Assembly: GCF_003270085.1 (NCBI RefSeq)
Contig: NZ_QFDQ01000081.1
Span: forward strand, 1 to 44,422
From: Streptomyces triticisoli
GTDB taxonomy: Bacteria > Actinomycetota > Actinomycetes > Streptomycetales > Streptomycetaceae
DNA length: 44,422 nucleotides
Direction of reading: 5' to 3'
The translations under genes were made by a program, and so were the position numbers. Below, piece after piece: positions 25,378 through 33,090 of this stretch (position 1 is the first letter of the stretch; each line of letters begins with the position of its first letter). The notes under the pieces are model-generated. The model had not been told where the DNA came from. It saw nothing but the letters and a program-made list of their open reading frames with translations, and did not search any database.

Positions 25378-26676
25378 CTACGAGTCAGAGGGAACCCCCT
25401 GCTCCATTACGGGATCGGGCTGGACCCGTTCACCAGTGATCGCATCGATGCGGGGAGCTTCGCGCGCTTCGCCGTTCTCGCCAACGTTGACCAGCCAAAG
25501 AGGCCGCCACACCCCATTAACTCTCTCAGCCAGAAGGAAGGATTCGCCCATGGCTTTCATCTTGGTCAGGCCTTCTGCCCGGCGCTGAGCTTCCTCGCGG
25601 TCCAATACCGGCTTGGGCAGATCAGGGTCCTTCATCGATCTCACCGTGATCGCCATGATACGACCCGATGAAGTGACTGTGATGTCAAGCCGCATGGGCA
25701 TCAGAACGCCATTGCGATAGCGGCGGTAGCTGAGCGAATAAGGTCCGTTTCCGCCTCCCAGCGGGTCCCAGGCGACTTCGCTATTCTTTACCTCTTCCGC
25801 GAACCAACGCTTTGCGAAACGCTCACCCACCGCCTTTGCCTGCGCGGAACTGAGCATCCCACCGTCGTCCTGCCGCTCGAAGGAGTCTGCGGCGAGTATC
25901 TTGCGAGCTGTCCACGAAAGGTTCAGGAAACCTGCATCAGTAGTTACGTCAATCACGACGGGTTCATCAGGGGTAGCCGGGCGCAACTGAACCTGTGCAA
26001 CCCGCGTATGTTCACCGAACACACCAGCGGCGGCTTCGCGAGCCCAACGGTCCTGAGCAGAGGTGACGCCCAAGGCTTCGGACGCTCCTTCGACAGGCGT
26101 GACCGCACCCTGGAAGAGGGCAAACATGACGAGTAGCGCCGATCCTGCCGCGACCCCACCGAGGCGGAAATCGCGGCGAGAGAAGGGAGACTTCCGCGAC
26201 TTGGCCCACACCACGACCAACCCCGCAGTGAAGCCGATCGCGGCACCCACACAATTCAGAGTGATGTCAGAGTAGGTGCATGTCCGCCCCAACGGGAAAG
26301 CAGCCTGTGCGAGTTCAACGCCTGGAACGGTAACACTGATGATCGCCAGTGATACCAGCGGCCGACGGGTGGAGATGACGAGGAAAAAGCACGCGGGGAG
26401 AAAGAGCAGTGCATTAAGTTGCCCCTGGGTGGTTTCCAGCGACCCACGCAGAGACGTTCCCGTGATGCACTCCAGATTCGTAGCGGCGTCACCAACGTTA
26501 CCTGGTGTCAATGTCACAGCGAGGGCACCCGCAAAGAAAACTGCTGCTGCAGCACTCTGCGCGACAGAGGCATTCTTCGTCCTCGCCAGAAACACAGCCG
26601 GCAACGCGAGCAACACCGCGAACACCAGGAAAACGGTCACGACACCCGCAAGTGCCCCGACAGAAGCGCTGATCAA
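25378..26676 (-). CDS. VanZ-like membrane protein with extracytoplasmic PepSY-like C-domain
   Basis: This is a 432-residue protein. The N-terminal 190 residues hold about six membrane helices with VanZ-family signatures: NALLFLPACF, VELAQ (Glu121, Gln124) and RTCTYSDITLNCVGA (Arg131, Asp137, Asn141). The remaining 240 residues are soluble and end in a PepSY/YpeB-like pattern (SGRIMAITV, REEAQRRAEG, WRPLWLVNV, IDAITGERV). The start is TTG at 26676 with GAGGAACT before it. VanZ proteins are linked to lipoglycopeptide resistance and related processes, but this fusion has no function I know. Base composition is clearly lower in G+C than flanking core genes. It follows the small secreted protein gene on the same strand. 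Confidence 0.75.
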   Translation of the reverse strand: MISASVGALAGVVTVFLVFAVLLALPAVFLARTKNASVAQSAAAAVFFAGALAVTLTPGNVGDAATNLECITGTSLRGSLETTQGQLNALLFLPACFFLVISTRRPLVSLAIISVTVPGVELAQAAFPLGRTCTYSDITLNCVGAAIGFTAGLVVVWAKSRKSPFSRRDFRLGGVAAGSALLVMFALFQGAVTPVEGASEALGVTSAQDRWAREAAAGVFGEHTRVAQVQLRPATPDEPVVIDVTTDAGFLNLSWTARKILAADSFERQDDGGMLSSAQAKAVGERFAKRWFAEEVKNSEVAWDPLGGGNGPYSLSYRRYRNGVLMPMRLDITVTSSGRIMAITVRSMKDPDLPKPVLDREEAQRRAEGLTKMKAMGESFLLAERVNGVWRPLWLVNVGENGEAREAPRIDAITGERVQPDPVMEQGVPSDS

Positions 26677-26698
26677 TGGAGTTCCTCGTTCTGGCGTC

Positions 26699-26734
26699 GG
26701 GTGTCCGACCCCGACGAATCGGGATCGGACACCC
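26699..26734 (-). terminator. Two-tier hairpin between the secreted-protein and VanZ-like genes
   Basis: An outer 10-bp stem (GGGTGTCCGA 26699-26708 with 26725-26734) encloses an inner 5-bp stem (CCCGA 26710-26714 with TCGGG 26719-26723) and a CGAA loop. It starts 11 bases after the secreted-protein stop. It could reduce read-through into the VanZ-like gene, setting a ratio between the two products. Confidence 0.75.
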
Positions 26735-26744
26735 GTGTTTCAAC

Positions 26745-27137
26745 TCAGCAGGGGTTGAGAGACGGCGTCCAGAAAGTGCCCTGGCCCGACACGATCAGGC
26801 CGCCGGTCGCACGGCAGCCCGAGGGCACAGGCAAACCGCCAAAGCTGTGCGACTTGGTCTGCCCCGCCGAGATGCTGTACGACGAAGAGTTGTAGATCTT
26901 GCCGCTGGCGTCCATAGCGAACACGGCGCTGATCGTGCCGCCCCCCGTCTTGGTGTACTTCACCGACGAGTAGAAAAGGCTGGAGTTTCCAGAAACGTTT
27001 CTTCTGTTCTCCACGGTCGAGTAGAGCGTGCCATTACTCAGCTTCGTCGACGTGGTCGCCGCCCAGGCCGACGTACCGGCCCCGAGCACACAGAGCGATG
27101 CGGCCACAACCGCACTGACCTTCTTGGCGATACCCAT
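26745..27137 (-). CDS. Small secreted protein of unknown function
   Basis: This 130-residue protein has a clear signal peptide: MGIAKKV, a hydrophobic core, then SAWAA with cleavage near residue 26. The mature part of about 104 residues is rich in Ser, Thr, Gly and Asn, predicted beta, with two cysteines near the C-terminus (SGCRAT and the terminal LNPC) able to form one disulfide. The last residue is Cys. Codon use includes more A/T-ending codons than core genes. The ATG at 27137 has a modest GGGAAA site upstream. I do not recognise the family; a secreted bacteriocin-like or surface protein is possible but unsupported. Confidence 0.75.
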   Translation of the reverse strand: MGIAKKVSAVVAASLCVLGAGTSAWAATTSTKLSNGTLYSTVENRRNVSGNSSLFYSSVKYTKTGGGTISAVFAMDASGKIYNSSSYSISAGQTKSHSFGGLPVPSGCRATGGLIVSGQGTFWTPSLNPC

Positions 27138-27277
27138 ACTTGTTTCCCACAGATGGATAAAACAGAAAACCAGAACGAACTGGCGCGTTGTGCCGCTCCA
27201 GTGATGGCAACCCTAAGCGATCTTGAACGCTTACGCCAGAGCAGATCATTGGTGAACTAGGCACTCTGGCTTGGTTT

Positions 27278-27487
27278 ATGACTGTCCGTCAGCTCGATCC
27301 GTGTGGCCGGCGGAGCTGGATCCACCCACTGACCGCGATACTGACAGCGACTGCGGCAGGCATCCTGGCCGACGCCCGGCCACTGGCCGCACTCGGAGAG
27401 CGGATCGCCGACAAGAGCAACGAGATCCCCACGTTCCAGCCCCTGCTGGACACCCTCGGCCTGGAAGACCAACCTGGCCCTCAGTCC
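27278..27487 (+). pseudogene. N-terminal remnant of an ISAs1-type transposase
   Basis: The first 65-70 codons read QLDPCGRRSWIHPLTAILT then AAGILADARPLAALGERIAD, which matches the DPRGRRG...HPL...AVLAGARS..AIGEW pattern of the DDE_Tnp_1-associated N-terminal domain of ISAs1 elements. After about 27487 the frame loses protein character and there is no catalytic domain. The copy is dead and marks past insertion. The preceding 27138-27277 holds only the promoter of the divergent secreted-protein gene. Confidence 0.65.
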
Positions 27488-27563
27488 CCACCTCGCTCGA
27501 GGACGTCCTCGTCGGCCGGGAAGTCGCGCCGGTCCCGGTGGCACTCGAACCTGCGGGTGGGGT

Positions 27564-27863
27564 TCAGTTCTCCGGCAGCCGCGCGCCCCGGCTCTTCGCG
27601 ATTCTCAGTGCGTCCGCCAGCGCTGCGGCGAGTTGTACGCGCGTGAAGCGCAACTCCCGTGCCCTGGAGGCCTCGTCGGCGAGCAGCGGCCTGGCCTCGG
27701 ACAGGACGAACTCGGCCGAGCCGAGCAGGTCCGCCTCCAGTTCGTCGGCCAGGAGGGACAGGCGGCTGCGGGGGTCGTCGGTGCTCAAGTAGCACGGGGC
27801 GCCCTCCGGTGTCGTCCACGGCAGCAACCGCAGCGGCGTACCGTCCCGTCCGTCGCGGATCAT
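27564..27863 (-). CDS. Small hypothetical protein beside a WhiJ-type regulator
   Basis: This is a 99-residue soluble protein. The ATG at 27863 is preceded by AAGGGAG at a good distance; the frame extends further upstream but without protein character. It begins with LRLLPWTTPEGAPCYLSTDD, then is mostly helical with acidic and Arg-rich faces. I recognise this type as a small partner often found divergent from XRE/DUF5753 regulators in Streptomyces, but its function is not known. It shares a divergent promoter region (27864-28023) with the regulator. Confidence 0.7.
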   Translation of the reverse strand: MIRDGRDGTPLRLLPWTTPEGAPCYLSTDDPRSRLSLLADELEADLLGSAEFVLSEARPLLADEASRARELRFTRVQLAAALADALRIAKSRGARLPEN

Positions 27864-28023
27864 CGCGTCGCTCCCTTCGGTGGGATCCGTCCATTTCGCT
27901 GCGGGGCCGGATCTCCGGTCATTACCTTCTGTGCCGTAATCGTCGCGCTGAGGCACGGGGTGGTGACAGGAGCGCCGCGTCCCAGCGTGGGGAACGGGAC
28001 GATCCGTCAGAGAGGCGTGACCG

Positions 28024-28869
28024 ATGACGTTCAAGCCGCAGACCCTCACTCCCTATCTCTCCGCCCGCCACTACTTCGGCGCCGAGCAGCGCCGTCACCG
28101 CGAGGCCGCCAAGTTGTCGCTGCTTCAGCTCGCGGGCATCCTCAACTCCAGCAAGAGCACGCTGGCGCGCGTCGAGACGGCGGAGTTGATGCCGCCGCCG
28201 GACCTGCCGGACCGGCTCGACGCCGCGTTCGGCACGGAGAAGCACTTCCACGGGCTGTACGAGCTGGCCAAGCGCGAGGCCCACCCGGACCAGTACCGGC
28301 GGTTCATGGACTTCGAGGCGCAGGCGGAGGTCGTCGAGAACTATGGGACGCAGGCTCTCCCGGGGCTGTTGCAGACCAGGGAGTACGCCCGCGCTCAACT
28401 CAGTCTGCGGGAGGAGCTGTTGCCGGAGCAGGTGGAGGAGCGTGTCAACGCGCGGATGTCCCGACAGGAGAGGATCCGCTCGGCCCGGCCCCCGCTGCGG
28501 TGGGCCATCATCGACGAGTCCGTGCTCCGGCGCCCCGTCGGCAGCCGGGAAGGCATGTACGGGCAACTGGCCTCGCTGCTCGAACAGCTGGATACTCCGG
28601 ACAGCAAGGTCCAGGTGATGCCCTTCAGTGCCGGTGCTCACTATCTGATGGGCGGTGCCCTGACCCTGCTGACCCTTCCCAACGGCTCAACCGTGGCCTA
28701 CGAAGAGGGCATCGAGGTCGGTCACCTGTATGAGGACCGGGATTCGGTGAAGAAGTGGCGACGGCACTACGAGGTGCTCCGCGCCAACGCCCTCTCGCCG
28801 GCCGCCTCGGCGGAGCTGATCCGACAGGCGATGGAGGACTACAAGCCATGCGACACAGCCCTGAGCTGA
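28024..28869 (+). CDS. WhiJ/Scr1-type XRE regulator with DUF5753 domain
   Basis: This 281-residue protein has an N-terminal helix-turn-helix (about residues 15-70; LSLLQLAGILNSSKSTLARVE) and a C-terminal DUF5753 domain (about 95-270; GLLQTREYARA, then WAIIDESVLRRPVG and VQVMPF). Dozens of such regulators occur in each Streptomyces genome, usually paired with a DUF397 protein, and some affect differentiation or act like antitoxins. The DUF397 gene overlaps its 3' end by 22 bases, so the pair is translationally linked. The ATG follows GAGAGGCG. Confidence 0.92.
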   Translation: MTFKPQTLTPYLSARHYFGAEQRRHREAAKLSLLQLAGILNSSKSTLARVETAELMPPPDLPDRLDAAFGTEKHFHGLYELAKREAHPDQYRRFMDFEAQAEVVENYGTQALPGLLQTREYARAQLSLREELLPEQVEERVNARMSRQERIRSARPPLRWAIIDESVLRRPVGSREGMYGQLASLLEQLDTPDSKVQVMPFSAGAHYLMGGALTLLTLPNGSTVAYEEGIEVGHLYEDRDSVKKWRRHYEVLRANALSPAASAELIRQAMEDYKPCDTALS

Positions 28870-29045
28870 TCTCCGCCCGCTGGCGCCGGAGCAGTTACAG
28901 CAATGCGAACGGGGGCGAATGCGTCGAGATCGCCGAGGACTTCCCCGGTGCCGTCCCCGTCCGCGACAGCAAGAACCCCCACGGCCCCGTGGTCGTCGTC
29001 CCGGTCGGCGCCTGGGACGCGTTCGTCAACGCCCTCAAGGCGTAG
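28848..29045 (+). CDS. DUF397 domain protein
   Basis: This 65-residue protein has the full DUF397 signature: W-RRSSYSN-GG-CVE near the N-terminus, VPVRDSKNP in the middle, and W--FV-ALKA at the end. It is the usual small partner of DUF5753 XRE regulators; the pair has been described as toxin-antitoxin-like or as a signalling pair. It starts inside the regulator gene at ATG 28848 and is followed by a strong hairpin. Confidence 0.92.
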   Translation: MRHSPELISARWRRSSYSNANGGECVEIAEDFPGAVPVRDSKNPHGPVVVVPVGAWDAFVNALKA

Positions 29046-29047
29046 GA

Positions 29048-29081
29048 GAACGGCCGGGTCTCCCAGGAGACCCGGCCGTTC
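29048..29081. terminator. Strong terminator between DUF397 and RND genes
   Basis: A 16-bp perfect inverted repeat (29048-29063 with 29066-29081; arm GAACGGCCGGGTCTCC) sits between two convergent stops and serves both. Confidence 0.9.
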
Positions 29082-29097
29082 GCACTGTCACACGGCG

Positions 29098-32000
29098 TCA
29101 GACGCCCGCGGGCTCCAGCTCCTCCGTCTTCGCCTTCGCCTCGCGCTTGGCCGCCCGCTTCTTCGCGCGGCGCTCCTTGCGGAGCTCCAGCATCGCGTAG
29201 AGCGTCGGGACCAGCAGGAGGGTCAGCAGGGTCGACGTGAGGAGGCCGCCGATCACGACCACCGCGAGCGGCTGGGCGATGAAGCCGCCCTCGCCGGTGA
29301 CGCCCAGGGCCATCGGGAGCAGAGCGAAGATGGTGGCCAGGGCCGTCATGAGGATGGGGCGGAGGCGGTGGCGGCCGCCTTCCACGACCGCCTCGACGAT
29401 GCCGTGGCCCCGCGCGCGGTACTGGTTGATGAGGTCGATCAGCACGATCGCGTTGGTGACCACGATGCCGATCAGCATCAGCATGCCGATCATCGCGGGG
29501 ACGCCCATCGGCGTACCGGTGGCGATCAGCAGGCCGAGCGCGCCGGTTGCCGCGAACGGGACGGAGACCAGCAGGATCAGTGGCTGGGCCAGCGAGCGGA
29601 AGGTCGCGACCAGCAGCATGAAGACGATCGCGATGGCCGCCAGCATGGCCAGGCCCAGGTTCGTGAAGGCCTCGTCCTGGTCGGCGGTGACGCCCGCGAT
29701 CTCGGCCTTCGCGCCCGCGGGCAGCTTCAGGTCGCTGAGCTTGGACTGGAGGTCCGCGCTGACCGCGCCGGTGTTGTCCCCGGTCGGCCTGGCCGTGATC
29801 GTGGCGGCGCGCTGGCCGTCGATCCGGGTCATCGACACCGGCCCGTCGACGAGCTCGACGGTCGCGACGTCACCCAGCTTCACCGGGCCGAGACGCAGGT
29901 TCTTCAGCTGGTCCAGCGTCTGCGCCGGCTTCGCCGACCTGATGACGACGTTCCGCTCGGTGTCGTCCAGCATCGCCTTCGCGGCCGGGGTGCCCCTGAC
30001 CGACTGGGCGACCACCATGCCGAGGGTCTGGTCGGTGAAGCCCGCCGCTGCCGCCTTGGAGTTGGCCCGCACCGAGATGCGCGGCACGCTCTGCGACAGG
30101 TCGCTGGTGACGTCGGCGACGTCGTCGAGGCCGGCGACCGTCTTGCGGACCTGCTCCGAGGCCTGGCGCAGCACGTCGGCGTCGCCCGCCTTGACGATCA
30201 CCTTCAGGTCCTGGGAGCCGAAGCCGTCCCCGGCGGCGACCGTGGTGGCGCCGATCCCGGACAGCTTGCCCAGGCGGTTCTCGATGCGGGCGCGTACGTC
30301 GTCGGCGGACGCCGAGTCCTGAAGCATCACCTGGTAGGAGGCCCGGTTGGTGTCCGTGCCGCCGCCGAAGGCCGCCATGAAGCCGGAGGAGCCGATGGTG
30401 ACCTGGTAGTCCTTGACGCCCTTGACGCCGGCGAGCACGTCCTCGATCTTCCGGGCCGCGGCGTCCGTGGTCGCCAGGCCGGCGCCCGGCTTCAGCTGCT
30501 GCTTGATGCTGAGGACCTTCTGGTCGCCGGGGTGGAAGAAGTTCGTCTTCAGCAGCGGGGTCATGCCGAAGGTGGCGATGAGGACGACGACCGCGATCAG
30601 CACGCTGGTCAGGCGGCGCCGGGTGGCGAAGCGCAGGACGGGGACGTAGAGGCGCTGCAGGCGGCTCCTGGCCTCCTTCTCCTCGGCCAGGCGGCGGGCC
30701 TCCTCGGCGTCGGCGGGCGTGCCCTTGGGCGCGCTCAGGAACCAGTACGACAGCACCGGCACGACCGTCAGCGACACCAGCAGCGAGGCCAGCAGGGCCG
30801 CGGTGACGGTGAGGCTGAACGGGCCGAACAGCTCGCCCACCATGCCGCCGACCAGGCCGATCGGCAGGAACACGGCGACCGTGGTGAGCGTGGAGGAGGT
30901 CACCGCGCCGGCCACCTCGCGCACGGCGGTCATGATGGCCGTGTGGCGCTCCTCGCCGTAGCCGAGGTGGCGCTTGATGTTCTCCAGGACCACGATCGAG
31001 TCGTCGACGACCCGGCCGATGGCGATGGTCAGCGCGCCCAGCGTCAGCATGTTCAGCGACAGGTCGCGGGTCCACAGCACGATCAGCGCGAGGACGATGG
31101 ACAGCGGGATGGACACCGCGGTCACCAGGGTGGAGCGGACCGAGGCCAGGAAGACGAGGATGACGAGGACCGCGAAGACCAGGCCGAGCGCGCCCTCGCT
31201 GGTCAGTCCCTCGATGGCCTTGGCCACGGCCGGGCCCTGGTCGCTGACGACGGTGATCTTCGCGCCGGAGCCGAGGGTCTCGCGCAGGTCGGGCAGCTTG
31301 TCGTTGACCGCGTCGGAGATGGCGACCGCGCTGCCGTCGTGGTCCATGGTGACGACGACGGCCAGGCTGGGCCTGCCGTTGGTGCGGGTGAGGGAGTCGG
31401 CCTTGGCCGGCTCCTGCTTGACGGTGGCGACGTCGCCGAGGCGCACCGGCTTCTTCGCGCCCGAACCCGCGCCGGCGCCCGTGCCGGTGCCGGTGACCAT
31501 CAGGTCCTGGATCTGCCGCAGCGAGGTGAAGCCGCCGCCGACCTGGACGGTGCGGTTGGCGCCGTCCTCTTCGAAGGAGCCGGCCGGGACGGTGGCGCCG
31601 CCCGCCCTCAGGGCCTCGCCGAGGGCGGCGGAGGTGAGGTCGGCCGCGGCGAGCTTCCTGTCGTCGGGGACGACGGTGACCTGCAGGTCCCGTACGCCGT
31701 TGACGGTGACCTGGCCGACGCCGTCGATGTTCTTCAGCTCCGGTACGACCGTCTTGTCCAGCTGGTCGGCGAGGGCCTGCTGGTCCTTGTCGGAGGTGAC
31801 GGCGAGGACCACGGTGGGCATGTCGTCCGTGGAGCCGGCCACCACCTGCGGGTCGACGTCGGCCGGGAGCAGGGCGCGGGCCCGGTTGACGGCCTGCTGG
31901 ACGTCGGCGACGAGCTGCTTGGTGTTGTTGCCGTAGTCGAAGGACGCCATGATCACGGCGTTGCCCTCGCTCGCCGTGGAGGTGACGCCGGTGATGCCGG

Positions 32001-32226
32001 AGACCGCCTTGAGGTTGTTCTCCAGGGGCTCGACGACCTGCTTCTCCACCACGTCCGGGGACGCGCCCTGGTAGGGCGCCAGCACGGACACGATGGGGAG
32101 ATCGATGCTGGGCAGCAGCTGCTGTTTGAGCTGGGGTATGGCGATCGCCCCGAAGACGAGCGCGACGATCGACATCAGCCCGATCAGGGCCCGTTGCGCG
32201 AGGCTGAATCTGGACAGCCAGGACAT
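29098..32226 (-). CDS. RND-family efflux transporter (AcrB/HAE1-like)
   Basis: This 1042-residue inner-membrane pump has the twelve-helix two-repeat RND layout. Periplasmic loops lie at about residues 32-330 and 560-830. Motifs include LLPSIDLPIVSV near the N-terminus, IAIGRVVDDSIVVLENI in TM4 with the proton-relay Asp pair, and GIVVTNAIVLIDLINQ in the second half. No membrane-fusion or outer-membrane partner is nearby, as expected for a Gram-positive RND protein. The ATG at 32226 starts the family-typical SWLSRFSLAQRA; the longer frame to 32274 is not family-like. It lies 180 bases downstream of the histidine kinase/response regulator genes, which may control it. Confidence 0.93.
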   Translation of the reverse strand: MSWLSRFSLAQRALIGLMSIVALVFGAIAIPQLKQQLLPSIDLPIVSVLAPYQGASPDVVEKQVVEPLENNLKAVSGITGVTSTASEGNAVIMASFDYGNNTKQLVADVQQAVNRARALLPADVDPQVVAGSTDDMPTVVLAVTSDKDQQALADQLDKTVVPELKNIDGVGQVTVNGVRDLQVTVVPDDRKLAAADLTSAALGEALRAGGATVPAGSFEEDGANRTVQVGGGFTSLRQIQDLMVTGTGTGAGAGSGAKKPVRLGDVATVKQEPAKADSLTRTNGRPSLAVVVTMDHDGSAVAISDAVNDKLPDLRETLGSGAKITVVSDQGPAVAKAIEGLTSEGALGLVFAVLVILVFLASVRSTLVTAVSIPLSIVLALIVLWTRDLSLNMLTLGALTIAIGRVVDDSIVVLENIKRHLGYGEERHTAIMTAVREVAGAVTSSTLTTVAVFLPIGLVGGMVGELFGPFSLTVTAALLASLLVSLTVVPVLSYWFLSAPKGTPADAEEARRLAEEKEARSRLQRLYVPVLRFATRRRLTSVLIAVVVLIATFGMTPLLKTNFFHPGDQKVLSIKQQLKPGAGLATTDAAARKIEDVLAGVKGVKDYQVTIGSSGFMAAFGGGTDTNRASYQVMLQDSASADDVRARIENRLGKLSGIGATTVAAGDGFGSQDLKVIVKAGDADVLRQASEQVRKTVAGLDDVADVTSDLSQSVPRISVRANSKAAAAGFTDQTLGMVVAQSVRGTPAAKAMLDDTERNVVIRSAKPAQTLDQLKNLRLGPVKLGDVATVELVDGPVSMTRIDGQRAATITARPTGDNTGAVSADLQSKLSDLKLPAGAKAEIAGVTADQDEAFTNLGLAMLAAIAIVFMLLVATFRSLAQPLILLVSVPFAATGALGLLIATGTPMGVPAMIGMLMLIGIVVTNAIVLIDLINQYRARGHGIVEAVVEGGRHRLRPILMTALATIFALLPMALGVTGEGGFIAQPLAVVVIGGLLTSTLLTLLLVPTLYAMLELRKERRAKKRAAKREAKAKTEELEPAGV

Positions 32227-32251
32227 GGGTGAGGGTCTCGATTCTGTGAAC

Positions 32252-32278
32252 GGCACAAGCGGCACGAGCGGCACAGGG
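32252..32278. repeat. Three 9-bp direct repeats upstream of the RND gene
   Basis: GGCACAAGC, GGCACGAGC and GGCACAGGG lie in tandem 26-52 bases before the RND start. They are a possible response-regulator binding array, or chance. Confidence 0.35.
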
Positions 32279-32406
32279 TCATGAACGATACGAACGGCGC
32301 GGGCGCACAGTGGGCGCCACCCCTACACCTTCGGGCATGGGCGGGCGGCGATCCGTAGGCCCCTGGTCCATTTCCGCGCCCGGCTCCTACTCCGAGCGCA
32401 GTACGC

Positions 32407-33090
32407 TCACTCCGCCCTGGGCCGTACCAGGCCCGACTCGTAGGCGATGACGACGAGCTGTGCCCGGTCGCGGGCGCCCAGCTTGGCCATGGCCCGGTTC
32501 ACGTGGGTCTTCACGGTCAGGGGGCTGACCTCCAGACGTCCGGCGATCTCGTCGTTGGAGTGTCCGCCGGCGACCTGGACGAGCACTTCGCGCTCCCGGA
32601 CGGTCAGCGTGTCCAGGCGGGCCGAGCGGGCCGGGTCGTGGTCGTCGCCGGCCGGGTCGCCCTGTGCGAGGAAGCGGGCGATCAGGCCCTTGGTGGCGGC
32701 CGGGGACAGCAGCGCCTCGCCCTGGGCGGCGATGCGGATGGCGTTCAGCAGTTCCTCGGGTTCGCTGCCCTTGCCGAGGAAGCCCGAGGCGCCCGCGCGC
32801 AGTGACCGCACCACGTAGTCGTCGATCTCGAAGGTGGTGAGGATGACCACGCGCACCTGGTCGAGGGCGGGGTCGGCGCTGATCATGCGGGTGGCGGCAA
32901 GGCCGTCGGTGCCGGGCATGCGGATGTCCATCAGTACGACGTCGGGCCGCCGCTCCTTGGCCAGCCGTACCGCCTGGGCGCCGTCGGAGGCCTCGCCGAC
33001 CACCTCCATGTCCGGCTCGGAGTCGACGAGGACCTTGAAGGCGCTGCGCAGCAGGGCCTGGTCGTCGGCGAGCAGGACACGGATCGTCAT
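32407..33090 (-). CDS. NarL/FixJ-type response regulator
   Basis: This 227-residue protein has a receiver domain with the acidic pocket (ADD at residues 8-10), phosphoacceptor Asp55 in VLMDIRMPG, and the GKGS lysine. A LuxR-type helix-turn-helix follows (LTVREREVLVQVAGGHSNDE). The ATG at 33090 overlaps the kinase stop (ATGA). It is the cognate partner of the adjacent kinase and most likely regulates the RND gene downstream and perhaps the psp genes upstream. Confidence 0.95.
   Translation of the reverse strand: MTIRVLLADDQALLRSAFKVLVDSEPDMEVVGEASDGAQAVRLAKERRPDVVLMDIRMPGTDGLAATRMISADPALDQVRVVILTTFEIDDYVVRSLRAGASGFLGKGSEPEELLNAIRIAAQGEALLSPAATKGLIARFLAQGDPAGDDHDPARSARLDTLTVREREVLVQVAGGHSNDEIAGRLEVSPLTVKTHVNRAMAKLGARDRAQLVVIAYESGLVRPRAE

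Noticed and set aside
26745..27137. Secreted protein as a lactococcin-972-type bacteriocin
   Set aside because: Size and Ser/Gly-rich beta character are loosely similar, but the Trp/Tyr-Gly signature and the usual ABC/membrane partner genes are missing.
28903..32232. 1109-codon plus-strand frame opposite the RND transporter
   Set aside because: It is the antisense of a clear RND gene, rich in His/Asp/Gly/Arg and without a recognisable fold.
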